Assembly: GCA_018333995.1 (NCBI GenBank)
Contig: JAGXSG010000030.1
Span: forward strand, 1-48,521
Source of the DNA: Clostridiales bacterium
Lineage (GTDB): Bacteria > Actinomycetota > Coriobacteriia > Anaerosomatales > SLCP01
DNA: 48,521 nt
Direction of reading: 5' to 3'
The translations under genes and the position numbers were made by a program. The notes under the pieces were generated by a model that was given only the letters and a program-made list of their open reading frames with translations, was not told the origin of the DNA and made no database searches. Positions 7,343 to 15,561 of this stretch are shown here, in pieces. Each line of letters starts with the position of its first letter. Positions within the stretch are counted from its first letter, which is position 1.

Positions 7343-8547
7343 CGGATCATAGACTCCGCGATCGCGATCGCCCTCTCATCACCAAAAGCCAATACGGCAC
7401 GCAAGATGCCATCCTGCTGCCAGATGACCGACACTATGGTCACGGGCTCAGTCTCCTCTGGGGAAGCCCCCTCAGCGCTCGAGGGGTCACTGGAATCCTG
7501 CGTCGCCGCGTCAAGGGCCTCGCTGGTCACCTCCGGGTATACCAGTACCGCGGGTATCCCGCCAATCGAAATCTCGCGCGCACTGCCATCGATGTTGGGG
7601 ACGATCAGTGTGTGTTGCCAATCGTCGATGGATTCGAGCTGCCGCCGTACGTGCTCAGGCAAGAGCGGCAGACTTATCAGCACATCGCGAAGCTCGAGCG
7701 GATTCACGCCTTCCGGCACGATAAGCTGTGGACTGCGCGCCTGACCTATGTTGGCATACTCGGCGATATACTGCTCCGAATCCGCCCCGTAGGTCGCGGC
7801 CACCATGGAAGGTATTCGGATCTCAAAAGCCTCACCGTCGAGCGATCTTGGTAGCTCCTGCTCGCTTCCGTAGTAAGCGAGCAGATCGTTGACCTCATCC
7901 ACATCGAGCTTGAACTTCATGATAAGACCGCTCTGAAGCGACAGTATCGGAGTGCCCGCGACGCCTGTGTCGGGAAGTACGACCGGGAAGTCGACAGCAG
8001 CCTGGGCTTCCTCCAGAGTCACCCCTCGCGATTCTTGATCGCCTTCGATCCACACTTCACCGAGAGTCCCCATGTCCACGTGCCCGGGGGCACCCTCCAA
8101 CTCAAGAGCGATACGCTGCAGATCGGACTGGGTAAGCGCGATGGTTCGTATTTGTTCGACGCGAAAGACGTTCAACATATCCGCTGCGGCGCTGCGAACC
8201 TGCGGGAATCCTAGAGATGAGAGTGCGAGCACGGCCACGGCGATGGAGGCCGCTCTGCCCCAGCCAAACTCAGCCACGCGCGCTCTCCAGCTCCACCGCC
8301 GCGCAGGCGCCGGGCTGCGAAGCGAGGACACGGATGCGATCGGCGCCTTTGGCGTCTCTCCCGCGACTGATTCTGCGATTCGCAGTCGCCCGAGTGCATT
8401 CGCCGCGAACAGACGGTCCTCCCGCAGACGCCCGACCGTGCGGTCACACCGTTCACATGTGCTCAGATGCGCCTCTATCTGTGCTCGCGCCTCCGAACTC
8501 AACTCGTCGTCGACGTACTCCATCAACTCGCCATCTTCGTAATGCAT
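7339..8547 (-). CDS. Zinc-finger anti-sigma factor with large extracytoplasmic domain
   Basis: About 402 residues. The N-terminal zinc-binding anti-sigma (ZAS) motif is HLSTCERC (HxxxCxxC) within MHYEDGELMEYVDDELSSEA. One membrane span follows (ASIAVAVLALSSLGF), then some 270 residues predicted outside the cell. The best start is ATG 8545-8547, 9 nt after GAGGAA; a GTG three codons earlier overlaps the sigma stop by 4 bp and is an alternative. It should hold the sigma factor inactive until an external signal arrives. The outer part is much longer than in simple ZAS proteins and its second half (near residues 240-390) is acidic and Ser/Glu-rich. It carries no protease-like motif that I recognise. 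Confidence 0.85.
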   Translation of the reverse strand: MHYEDGELMEYVDDELSSEARAQIEAHLSTCERCDRTVGRLREDRLFAANALGRLRIAESVAGETPKAPIASVSSLRSPAPARRWSWRARVAEFGWGRAASIAVAVLALSSLGFPQVRSAAADMLNVFRVEQIRTIALTQSDLQRIALELEGAPGHVDMGTLGEVWIEGDQESRGVTLEEAQAAVDFPVVLPDTGVAGTPILSLQSGLIMKFKLDVDEVNDLLAYYGSEQELPRSLDGEAFEIRIPSMVAATYGADSEQYIAEYANIGQARSPQLIVPEGVNPLELRDVLISLPLLPEHVRRQLESIDDWQHTLIVPNIDGSAREISIGGIPAVLVYPEVTSEALDAATQDSSDPSSAEGASPEETEPVTIVSVIWQQDGILRAVLAFGDERAIAIAESMIR

Positions 8548-8552
8548 AGCAC

Positions 8553-9128
8553 TCACTTCCTCTTTTCTCTCGAGGACTCGGCGGAATAGCCCTCGTACGC
8601 CTCACGGAATCGGCTTTGCGCCCTTGCCAGCGTGGTGCCTACAGAGCCGGGGGCGATCCCTATCACTTCGGCTATCTCGGCGTATGTGGATCCCGAGTGG
8701 CGCAGCAGGAGAACAGTGCGGTCACGCGCGCCCATTCTGGTCAAGGCGTCGCGCACGTCGATGGCCTCTTCCAGAGAAGAGCTCCCGCACTCGCCAGCGT
8801 GCTGGCATAGCGCGTCCCTCACACCGGCCCGGCCTTCGCGCGCCCTGCGCCGCTCCTCGGCTCGGAAGTGGTTGTAGGCGAGGTTGGACGCTACGCGTTG
8901 TAGCCAAGGACCGGGGTCGCGCACAGCTCCTGATCCCTCGGCGGTCGCACGCTCCCATAGCCGCACGAACGCCTCTTGCGCCAAATCTTCCGCGATCTGC
9001 AGATCTCCTGTGAGGTACCGGAGGTGCCGTACGATCCTTGTTCGCTCGGAAGAGAACAAGGATTCGAAATCGTGCGGGCCGGATGCTGCGCGCGCGTCCA
9101 TCGAGAGCGCCACTCCTCCTCCTCGCAT
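8553..9128 (-). CDS. ECF-type RNA polymerase sigma factor
   Basis: 191 residues. Region 2 reads DFESLFSSERTRIVRHLRYL and DLAQEAFVRLWERA; region 4 reads MGARDRTVLLLRHSGSTYAE then IAEVIGIAPGSVGTTLARAQ. There is no region 1 or 3, so it is an extracytoplasmic-function sigma. The ATG at 9126-9128 has an AGGAGG six bases upstream, which settles the start over later in-frame GTG and ATG codons. It heads a four-gene overlapping operon with its anti-sigma, an ABC ATPase and a permease. It probably directs its own operon and other envelope-stress genes. A TATATC lies upstream at about 9185, but no clear ECF-type promoter is seen. Confidence 0.92.
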   Translation of the reverse strand: MRGGGVALSMDARAASGPHDFESLFSSERTRIVRHLRYLTGDLQIAEDLAQEAFVRLWERATAEGSGAVRDPGPWLQRVASNLAYNHFRAEERRRAREGRAGVRDALCQHAGECGSSSLEEAIDVRDALTRMGARDRTVLLLRHSGSTYAEIAEVIGIAPGSVGTTLARAQSRFREAYEGYSAESSREKRK

Positions 9129-9225
9129 CGAGAACCTCCTGCTGCCGTGGCCACTGGGATGCCCGAACCGGTCATCCGCTCATGTGATATAGACACCGCA
9201 GCTGGATGATGTGTGACACGGCTCC

Positions 9226-9460
9226 TACTCTGGCAAGCGCCACTTGCGGGCCGGGCTCGTCTCCAAGGTGCACAAGACGCGCAAGGGGCTGCGCGTGTTC
9301 TTCTGCCGCCGACCGTAGTCGACGCACTCAAGGAACACAAGGCTCGTCAGAGTGATTTGGATAGTATGCGTGACGTACACTCGGGGGTAGAAGACCTGGC
9401 CTTTCTGCAGGGCCGACGGCACCTGCGACGTTCAGAACCACGCCGAGGGCCCCTCGTGTG
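9226..9460 (+). pseudogene. Tyrosine integrase remnant (frameshifted)
   Basis: Pieces of one integrase catalytic region appear in order but switch frames. GLVSKVHKTRKGLRVFF (frame of 9226) continues as LPPTVVDALKEHKARQ and EDLAF (shifted frame), then as CRADGT back in the first frame at 9406. Together this matches the usual integrase text: a KTKxxxRxxxLPxxVVxALxxHRxRQ block followed by DLVFCRxDGTP. The catalytic Arg box I and the His/Tyr C-terminus are absent. The gene is dead. It lies just before a tRNA-like 3' end, as expected for the scar of an integrated element. The rest of 9129-9631 holds only that tRNA fragment and a terminator. Confidence 0.6.
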
Positions 9461-9518
9461 CTGCCTTTCAGGAACTCGCAAAAAGCGCGTAGTTCCGTTG
9501 ATGAGGATCCCCCGTACC

Positions 9519-9542
9519 GAGTCGAATCCCTCCCTCTCCGCT
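9519..9542 (+). other. tRNA-Ser-like 3' end fragment (candidate attachment-site scar)
   Basis: GAGTCGAATCCCTCCCTCTC followed by CGCT resembles the T-arm and acceptor 3' strand of tRNA-Ser (..TTCGAATCCC-N-CCCTCTCCG..), with one mismatch in the T-loop and G as discriminator. No D-arm or anticodon arm is upstream, so it is not a functional tRNA. Its position about 60 bp after an integrase relic suggests an att duplicate left by integration into a tRNA-Ser gene. Confidence 0.4.
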
Positions 9543-9555
9543 AGGAAGCTTGAGA

Positions 9556-9593
9556 ACGAGGGCGACCTACCTAGCCGGTACGGTCGCCCTCGT
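9556..9593 (-). terminator. Strong hairpin terminator after the MacB-like operon
   Basis: ACGAGGGCGACC (9556-9567) and GGTCGCCCTCGT (9582-9593) form a perfect 12-bp stem with a 14-nt loop. It lies 39 bp beyond the stop of the minus-strand permease gene. On the plus strand it is followed by a T-rich stretch (GTTCCTTCTTGCTTCT), so it may stop transcription from both sides. Confidence 0.7.
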
Positions 9594-9631
9594 GTTCCTT
9601 CTTGCTTCTAGCGCCATCGAGTACTCGGTCG

Positions 9632-10849
9632 CTACTGGTATCTGAGTGCCTCGATGGGACTTAGGCGCGCCGCTCGGCGGGCGGGGTAGAAGCCAAAGAC
9701 CACACCTACGAACGCGCAGATGCCGACCGCAAGGGCGATCGCGTTGAGCGACACAATTGGGACGATTGAGATGAGGGAGCCGGCCACACTCGAGATCGCC
9801 CAGCCCACTACGATCCCGATCACCCCGCCTAACAATGTCAGCACAACGGATTCGGTGAGGAACTGCGTTGCGATCACGCCCTCGTCAGCGCCGATAGCCT
9901 TCCTAAGCCCGATCTCACGCGTGCGCTCGGTCACGGTGGTGAGCATCATGTTCATGATGCCGATCCCTCCCACCAGCAGTGAGATGCCTGCGATAGCGGC
10001 GAGGAGCCCTGTGAGCATCGAGGTCACTTGCGTTACGGTATCGAGCAGCTCCGTCATGTTCCGAATCTGGAAGTCAGCGTCTTCAGGGTCGTCGATGCCG
10101 CGCACTTCGAGCAGCTTCGACTCGACAGAGGCCTCGGCTTCGGCCATACGTTCGACGTCGCTTACCGCGAGAGTGATGGACGAAAGCTCTTCTCCGCCGG
10201 ACACGCGGCGCTGATGGGTTGTTAGCGGGATGAACGCCGAGGAATCCGTGTTGGAGAGTCCGAGGCCCTTCTCGGCGAACACGCCGATCACGCGCAGACG
10301 CATGTCTCCGTGCCGCACGTGTTCGCCCACGGGGTTGACCCCTTCCCCGAAGAGGTCTTCGGCGAGCTGTGATCCCAATACGACGACCTGAGAACTCGCC
10401 CGCACGTCACGCTCGCTCAAGAAGGCGCCTATGGCGATCTCAAGGTTTTGCACGCTGGCGTGAGCGGGTGTGACGCCGATGATTTGCGCACTGGCGGCAG
10501 ACTCGGGGCTCACGAGCTGCCCCGCGCTTTGCACGTAGGGATCGACACCGGAGATCAGGTCGAGGGCAGCGAGGGCCTCGGCGTCTTCCAAAGTAAGCGC
10601 CTTCGAGGATGCCGAGACGCTTTGAGTTCCGAAACCGTCGCCACCCGATGCTCCCGGCTGGACGACGAGCAGGTTTGAGCCGATACCGGAGATGCTCTCT
10701 TCGATGCTCGCCTGTGCGCCGCGCCCGATTGCCAGCAGCGCGATGACAGAGGCAATGCCCACGACGATGCCCAATATTGTGAGCCCGCTGCGAAGCTTGT
10801 TGGCGGTCAGGGAGCGCAGTGTTTCCGAGATGAGGTCGGAAAGTCTCAT
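9632..10849 (-). CDS. MacB-like ABC permease (FtsX/MacB_PCD family)
   Basis: 405 residues. N-terminal hydrophobic helix near residues 20-42 (LRSGLTILGIVVGIASVIAL), a periplasmic-type MacB domain of about 230 residues, then three membrane helices starting with LLAAIAGISLLVGGIGIMNM. The motif MLTTVTERTREIGLRKAIGA is diagnostic for MacB/LolC-type permeases. It ends FYPARRAARLSPIEALRYQ, also typical. It works with the ATPase that overlaps it by 4 bp and the HlyD-type adaptor upstream. In monoderm bacteria such systems export peptides or lipids without TolC. It is the last gene of the operon, with a terminator 39 bp downstream. Substrate unknown. Confidence 0.92.
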   Translation of the reverse strand: MRLSDLISETLRSLTANKLRSGLTILGIVVGIASVIALLAIGRGAQASIEESISGIGSNLLVVQPGASGGDGFGTQSVSASSKALTLEDAEALAALDLISGVDPYVQSAGQLVSPESAASAQIIGVTPAHASVQNLEIAIGAFLSERDVRASSQVVVLGSQLAEDLFGEGVNPVGEHVRHGDMRLRVIGVFAEKGLGLSNTDSSAFIPLTTHQRRVSGGEELSSITLAVSDVERMAEAEASVESKLLEVRGIDDPEDADFQIRNMTELLDTVTQVTSMLTGLLAAIAGISLLVGGIGIMNMMLTTVTERTREIGLRKAIGADEGVIATQFLTESVVLTLLGGVIGIVVGWAISSVAGSLISIVPIVSLNAIALAVGICAFVGVVFGFYPARRAARLSPIEALRYQ

Positions 10850-11535
10850 CCGGCGTCAACCTCCTCAAAGAGCAATCCGTCACGGATGTGGACAGTGCGT
10901 TTTGCGCGCGCTGCGACCTGAGCTTCGTGCGTGATGAGCAGAATCGTGCGACCTTCGCCGTTTAGGCGGGCAAGCAGGTCCATCACTGCGGTGCCGGTGA
11001 CTGAGTCAAGGTTGCCGGTCGGCTCATCGGCGAGAATGAGTGAGGGGTCGGTTACGAGGGCGCGTGCTACCGCCACACGCTGCATCTGTCCGCCCGAAAG
11101 TTCGTTAGACCGGTGCGTCCACAGCGGTTCGTCAAGCCCCACCGAGCGAAGCGCAGCCGCCGCACGGTCTTCGCGTTCATCCGGGTCGACTCGTCCATAC
11201 AGCATCGGCAGTACTACATTGCGCATCACGGTCGCTCGGGGAAGGAGATTGAACGACTGGAAGACGAATCCGATGGTCTCCCGGCGCACTCTGGCCAACT
11301 CGTGCGTGTCGAGCCCGGCCACGTCACGTCCGTTCAGTCGGAAGACTCCGCCCGTTGGTGTGTCGAGGCAGCCAATGATGTGCATTAGCGTCGACTTGCC
11401 TGAACCGCTGGGACCCATGACCGCCAAGAACTCACCTGGTTCCACCGTCAGCGAGACGCCGCGCAGCGCATGCACCTCGCTGCTCACCGAGCCGTAGACC
11501 TTCGTCAAATCGCGCGCGTCGATTATCGCCGTCAT
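10846..11535 (-). CDS. MacB/LolD-type ABC transporter ATPase
   Basis: 229 residues, the standard length for a stand-alone LolD/MacB-type ATPase. Walker A GPSGSGKST, Q-loop FVFQSFNLLPRATV, signature LSGGQMQRVAVARAL, Walker B LILADEPTGNLD and H-loop ITHEAQ are all intact. It powers the FtsX-type permease that follows with a 4-bp overlap. The adaptor gene upstream also overlaps it by 4 bp, so the three are made together. Mechanotransmission rather than direct transport is the family model. The acidic C-terminus (LFEEVDAG) is short and unremarkable. Confidence 0.95.
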   Translation of the reverse strand: MTAIIDARDLTKVYGSVSSEVHALRGVSLTVEPGEFLAVMGPSGSGKSTLMHIIGCLDTPTGGVFRLNGRDVAGLDTHELARVRRETIGFVFQSFNLLPRATVMRNVVLPMLYGRVDPDEREDRAAAALRSVGLDEPLWTHRSNELSGGQMQRVAVARALVTDPSLILADEPTGNLDSVTGTAVMDLLARLNGEGRTILLITHEAQVAARAKRTVHIRDGLLFEEVDAG

Positions 11536-12878
11536 TGGGGTCCCCTTGGGGCACCGCCGCCCGGAGCACCGCCGCCCGAAGCGCCGCCGCCCGAAGCGCC
11601 GCCGGGCATGAGCAGCATGCCGTTGCCGCCTTCGGTGGCGGCGTTCACCGTTCCGGTCACGACGGTGTCGCCCTCAGAGAGGCCCGAGAGCACCTGCGTG
11701 TGCGTGTCATTCGAGAGTCCTGGTTCGATGGCGACGCGGCTTGGCGCGGCGCCAGCGTTGTTCAGCACAAGGACGTGGTAGCCGTAGTCGTCGCTTTCGA
11801 CGGCGGCATTCGGGACGATCAACGAGCTGTCTGTCACCGCGGTCACGATTTCCACGGTTGCGGACATCCCCGGCCTGAGCGCGCTTTCTGTGGAGTCAAA
11901 CTTGATCCAGACGTCGAATGTCACGACGCCATTCGTAACGGCGCCGTCGCGAGCAATCTCTTGCACGCGACCGGTAGCGATAAGGCCGGGCAGTGCGTCA
12001 ATCTCCATCTCGGCGGGTTGCCCTACCGCGAGCGTGGGCAGATCAACTTCGTTCACGGCTAGCTTGAGTCCCAGCGCTCCCTGCCCAACGAGTGTCATCG
12101 GGACCGACGAGCCCGTCCCGGATGTTGCGCCTCCCGTGCTTGCCGTCTCGATCGAAGCGCTCGTGACCGACGAGGTGCCGCTGCCGTTGATCGCATCGCC
12201 CTCCTCGATTGTGATCGACCAGACGATGCCCGCCGCGGGCGCTGTGACCGAGAGGTCGTTTTTGGCCTCAACCGCTTCGTCATATGAGCGCTTGGCGCTG
12301 GTACGCGAGGCTTTCGCCGTGGCGAGTCCCGCTTCGGCCACTGTGACGTCGGTTGTGGCCGCCGAGATGTCAGCGTCGGTTACGGTCGCCGTCTGGTTTG
12401 TGGCGGTTTGCGTCGCGGGTTGGCTAGACGCGACGGTCGCTTGTTGCTGTTCGCGACGCTCCCTCAGATCAGCAAGCGCCAAGCGGGCGCGCGAGAGGGC
12501 CGCTTCTGCCCGTGCGACGCTCTCTTGGGCCTGACGGTAGGTCACGAGCGCTCTTTCGGCTGTCGCGTCGGCTGTCGCGGAGTCCATCGTGTAGAGCGTA
12601 TCGCCTGCTGAGACCTCTTGGCCTTCCTCGACTGCTATGGAGGCGACTTTCCCAGAAGAGCTCGGCCACGCCTCTACAGGCTCGGAATACTCGAGGTTGC
12701 CCGTGCCCGAGATTGTCACCGAGATAGAGTCGCGGCGCACTTGAGCGGTCTGAAAGGTCACCATGTCGCCCGGTGGCGCGGCCGCCCGCGTCACCGCCCA
12801 GACCGCTCCCGCGGTTACCAGCAGTAGCGCCACGCCTATCCAGCCGCGATACCGGCGGATCGTTTTCCGAAGCTTCAT
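11532..12878 (-). CDS. MacA-like membrane fusion protein (HlyD family)
   Basis: 448 residues from ATG 12876-12878 (MKLRKTIRRYRGWIG), which has AAGGAG nine bases upstream; the open frame extends further but without such a site. One N-terminal anchor helix (WIGVALLLVTAGAVWAV), a biotinyl-lipoyl-like segment (VASIAVEEGQEVSAGDTLYT), an alpha-hairpin coiled coil of about 100 residues, then beta-barrel domains (VGQPAEMEIDALPG). The hairpin is interrupted by a Thr/Gln/Ala-rich insert (SSQPATQTATNQTATVTDAD). The C-terminus is an odd Gly-rich tail of GGASG/GGAPG repeats. It bridges the MacB-like permease to the cell wall or outside. Located directly after a two-component system, which probably regulates it. 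Confidence 0.9.
   Translation of the reverse strand: MKLRKTIRRYRGWIGVALLLVTAGAVWAVTRAAAPPGDMVTFQTAQVRRDSISVTISGTGNLEYSEPVEAWPSSSGKVASIAVEEGQEVSAGDTLYTMDSATADATAERALVTYRQAQESVARAEAALSRARLALADLRERREQQQATVASSQPATQTATNQTATVTDADISAATTDVTVAEAGLATAKASRTSAKRSYDEAVEAKNDLSVTAPAAGIVWSITIEEGDAINGSGTSSVTSASIETASTGGATSGTGSSVPMTLVGQGALGLKLAVNEVDLPTLAVGQPAEMEIDALPGLIATGRVQEIARDGAVTNGVVTFDVWIKFDSTESALRPGMSATVEIVTAVTDSSLIVPNAAVESDDYGYHVLVLNNAGAAPSRVAIEPGLSNDTHTQVLSGLSEGDTVVTGTVNAATEGGNGMLLMPGGASGGGASGGGAPGGGAPRGPQ
11551..11607 (-). repeat. 15-bp imperfect tandem repeat encoding a Gly-rich tail
   Basis: Almost four copies of a unit like GCACCGCCGCCCGAA (plus strand), at 11551, 11566, 11581 and 11596. They encode the GGASG/GGAPG repeats at the end of the adaptor protein. 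Such a repeat can vary in copy number by slippage without changing frame. Confidence 0.8.
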
Positions 12879-13031
12879 CGTGTTGCACTCCTTATCGCGA
12901 TAGAGGTCGCTTTTACAGTAGCGGCCACGATGAGGAGTTACGTCGTGCTGTGGATGGCTGTTTCGCATACACCGCAGGAAGCAAGCGGACGAAAGGGTGC
13001 TCCCTGCGGACTACGGCGCCCAAGCGGTCAG

Positions 13032-13700
13032 TCAGGCGCCGCCGGGAGTTACGAGTCCGCTTTCGTAGGCGATCACCACGAGCTGCGCCCTGTCACGGGC
13101 GGCGAGCTTCGTCAGGATGCGCGAGACGTGCGTCTTCGCGGTCATGGGGCTGATGAATAGCCTCTCGGCGATCTCGCCATTACTGAGCCCATGGGCGACT
13201 AGGCCCAGGATCTCGCGCTCGCGCTCGGTGAGCACGTGCAGGGCTGTCGGGTTCAGGCGGGAGATGCTGGGGCGCGAGGCGAACTCACGCACGAGGCGCC
13301 GAGTGATGCTTGGGGCGAGGAGCGCATCACCCTGCGCAATCACCCGAATCGCTTCGATGAGCTGATCGGGCTCTGTGTCTTTGAGCAGGAACCCGCTCGC
13401 TCCCGCCCGCAGTGCCTGGTAGACATAGTCGTCCGCGTCGAAAGTCGTGAGCACGAGCACACGCGGACCGTCTTCTCGCTTCTCATCGAGTATGCGCCGC
13501 GTCGCTTCGAGCCCGTCGGTACCCGGCATGCGCACGTCCATCAGCACCACGTCGGGTGAGAGTAGTGCCGTCATGGCGACGGCGCTCTCGCCATCCTCGG
13601 CTTCACCTACAACCTCCAGGCCGTCGGCCGCGTCCACGAGCACTCGGAAGCCGGCGCGCACAAGCGCTTGATCATCGGCGATAAGGACCTTGATCGTCAT
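13032..13700 (-). CDS. LuxR/NarL-family response regulator
   Basis: 222 residues. Receiver domain at 1-120 with acidic pocket D9-D10, phospho-acceptor D55 (VVLMDVRMPGTDG), Thr in LTTF and Lys in FLLKD. The C-terminal LuxR helix-turn-helix reads LTEREREILGLVAHGLSNGE and IAERLFISPMTAKTHVSRIL. It is a DNA-binding regulator phosphorylated by the adjacent kinase, whose stop overlaps its start by 4 bp. The gene order kinase, regulator, adaptor, ATPase, permease suggests it controls the export genes just downstream, which lie 153 bp beyond its stop. Confidence 0.95.
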   Translation of the reverse strand: MTIKVLIADDQALVRAGFRVLVDAADGLEVVGEAEDGESAVAMTALLSPDVVLMDVRMPGTDGLEATRRILDEKREDGPRVLVLTTFDADDYVYQALRAGASGFLLKDTEPDQLIEAIRVIAQGDALLAPSITRRLVREFASRPSISRLNPTALHVLTEREREILGLVAHGLSNGEIAERLFISPMTAKTHVSRILTKLAARDRAQLVVIAYESGLVTPGGA

Positions 13701-14902
13701 GAGGTTCCTCCAAGCGGGATGGTCGCGGTGACCTCGAATCCTCCACTATCGCGCGGACTTGCCGCAAACGTGCCGCCAAGAGCCTCGATCCGCTCGCGCA
13801 TGCCGCGTATCCCATGGCCGTCAAGAATGGCGGCGGTATTCTGGCCGTCATCGCTTATGCGTAGTCTGAGCGCATCAGAGGCGTCTATGTGAACCTCGAT
13901 ATGCCGAGGTGATGCATGGCGCACCGCGTTTGTGAGCGCCTCTTGCACGATGCGGTAGGCCGAGACTGAAGCGAATGCGGGTATGGCTTCGAGGTTGCCG
14001 TTCAACACCAGGCTAACCCGGTATCCGGCGTCTCGGACCTGGGTGACCAGACGTTCAACATCGGTGATACCCGGGGTCGGCTCCAGTCGCGCGCCGCCCT
14101 CGTCAGTGCGCATCACGCCGAGCACGGAACGCACTTCGGCGAGCGCCTGCTTGCCGGTCAAGCGAATGTGACGGATAGACTCGCTTGCTTTCTCGGGATC
14201 TCGTCTCACGAGTGTCTCAGCCGCCGCGGCTTGCACTGTGACAATCGAAAGACTGTGTGCGAGGACGTCATGCAGCTCACGTGCTATCCGGATACGCTCT
14301 TCGCTAACGCGGCGGGACGCTTCCTCTTCGCGTGTGCGCTCAGCGTCTGTGGCTCGTTGCTTGAGCGCTTCGATGTACTCTCGTCGGCTACGGACGCTGT
14401 CGCCCAGGAACGCGGATGCGGACATGAGCACCACAGCGGAAACCGACTCGCGTAGCCAGCGCATGTCCTGCGAAGCGGTTAACAGCGGGATGGCGAGCAC
14501 CGCGGCCAGCACGAGCGCCGCAATCCACCGGGGGCGCCTACGTGTGGCCATCGAGGCCGTGGTATAGAGCGCGATCATGGGGCCGAGTAGCGCGAACGCG
14601 GGCGGACGAGGCTCCAACGCATAAGCGAGGGCGAAACCGGTTGAAAGCGCGAGCGCTATTAGCGGGTTAGTGCGCCGTAGAGCGAGGGGGAGGAAACAGC
14701 CCGCGACGAGCAGGTACGTGAACGCGTCCGTAACTTGCGTTCCTATCGGCGGGGTGCCAGGAGGCAAGGGAGCCTTGCCTGCGAGTAATGAGTCAACGGT
14801 CCAGACTTGCAACATGGTCAGCATCGCAAGACCCACCGCCATCGCGGTGTCTACCGCGAGCGGGGACGCGTTCTCGATGCGCTGTCGAAGTAAGGCAAGC
14901 AT
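13697..14902 (-). CDS. Sensor histidine kinase (HisKA_3 type)
   Basis: 401 residues. Residues 15-170 hold about five or six hydrophobic helices with almost no outside loop, so the signal is probably sensed within the membrane. A short coiled coil follows (near 175-200), then the dimerisation/phosphorylation motif ARELHDVLAHSLS with H211, and an HATPase domain with ISDDGQN and GHGIRGMRERIEALGG. The pattern is that of NarL-system kinases such as LiaS/DesK. It pairs with the regulator that overlaps by 4 bp. No good ribosome site is seen before the ATG, so expression may be low. Confidence 0.93.
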   Translation of the reverse strand: MLALLRQRIENASPLAVDTAMAVGLAMLTMLQVWTVDSLLAGKAPLPPGTPPIGTQVTDAFTYLLVAGCFLPLALRRTNPLIALALSTGFALAYALEPRPPAFALLGPMIALYTTASMATRRRPRWIAALVLAAVLAIPLLTASQDMRWLRESVSAVVLMSASAFLGDSVRSRREYIEALKQRATDAERTREEEASRRVSEERIRIARELHDVLAHSLSIVTVQAAAAETLVRRDPEKASESIRHIRLTGKQALAEVRSVLGVMRTDEGGARLEPTPGITDVERLVTQVRDAGYRVSLVLNGNLEAIPAFASVSAYRIVQEALTNAVRHASPRHIEVHIDASDALRLRISDDGQNTAAILDGHGIRGMRERIEALGGTFAASPRDSGGFEVTATIPLGGTS

Positions 14903-15141
14903 GTAGTCATCGTAATGCGACGCGGGGCGCTCCGATAGCCACTCAGGGTGTATGTGCGCGTGCTACCGGGGGAGCACGTGGCGGCCCGCGACCCGAAATG
15001 GCTTCCACATGAGGGCGAGCGCACGGGGACATTCCTTTATTGCCGCGTGCTTCGGCGGACCATGACGCCCTGTGCGCGGTTACGCCCAGCGGTACGCCGG
15101 GAATCGTCGTGGGAGGACCGACGAGAAAGGTGGACGGACAG

Positions 15142-15561
15142 ATGACTGATGACAAAGCGCGCGCGAAGCCAGCGCGTAAGTCTGCGTCGAAGAAGGCCGA
15201 CGGACTCGCCGAAGTTCGTGCGAACATCGCCGAAATGCCCGAGCCTGACCGGATGATGGCCGAGAGATTTCACTCGATCATCGAGAGAACAGCGCCCTCG
15301 CTCACGCCCAGGATGTGGTACGGGATGCCGGCGTACGCGAAAGACGGCAAGGTGCTGTGCTTCTTCCAGAGCGCGTCGAAGTTCAAGGTAAGGTACGCGA
15401 CATTTGGATTCGAGCCGGAAGCCGCGCTCGATGACGGCGCCATGTGGCCGACGGCGTTTGCCCTGACTTCGCTGGGCGACGACGAAGAGAAGCGGATAGC
15501 CGCCCTCGTCAAGAGGGCTCTTTGGCCTACTGCGGCGGTTGACACGTCTGGCACGGAGTGA
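15142..15561 (+). CDS. DUF1801 / YdhG-like protein
   Basis: 139 residues from ATG 15142, preceded by AAAGGTGG. The first 25 residues are Lys/Ala-rich and likely disordered ([17 protein letters not shown]). The rest carries the DUF1801 features: [20 protein letters not shown], then [20 protein letters not shown] and RYATFGF. The family fold is small and alpha/beta; a frataxin-like fold has been reported for members, and no firm function is known. Its last 35 bp overlap the convergent nuclease gene. A longer frame starting at 15040 lacks a ribosome site. Confidence 0.8.
   Translation: MTDDKARAKPARKSASKKADGLAEVRANIAEMPEPDRMMAERFHSIIERTAPSLTPRMWYGMPAYAKDGKVLCFFQSASKFKVRYATFGFEPEAALDDGAMWPTAFALTSLGDDEEKRIAALVKRALWPTAAVDTSGTE

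Noticed and set aside
9461-9542. Intact tRNA-Ser gene
   Set aside because: Only the T-arm/acceptor 3' part is recognisable; no D-arm, anticodon arm or 5' acceptor strand can be paired.
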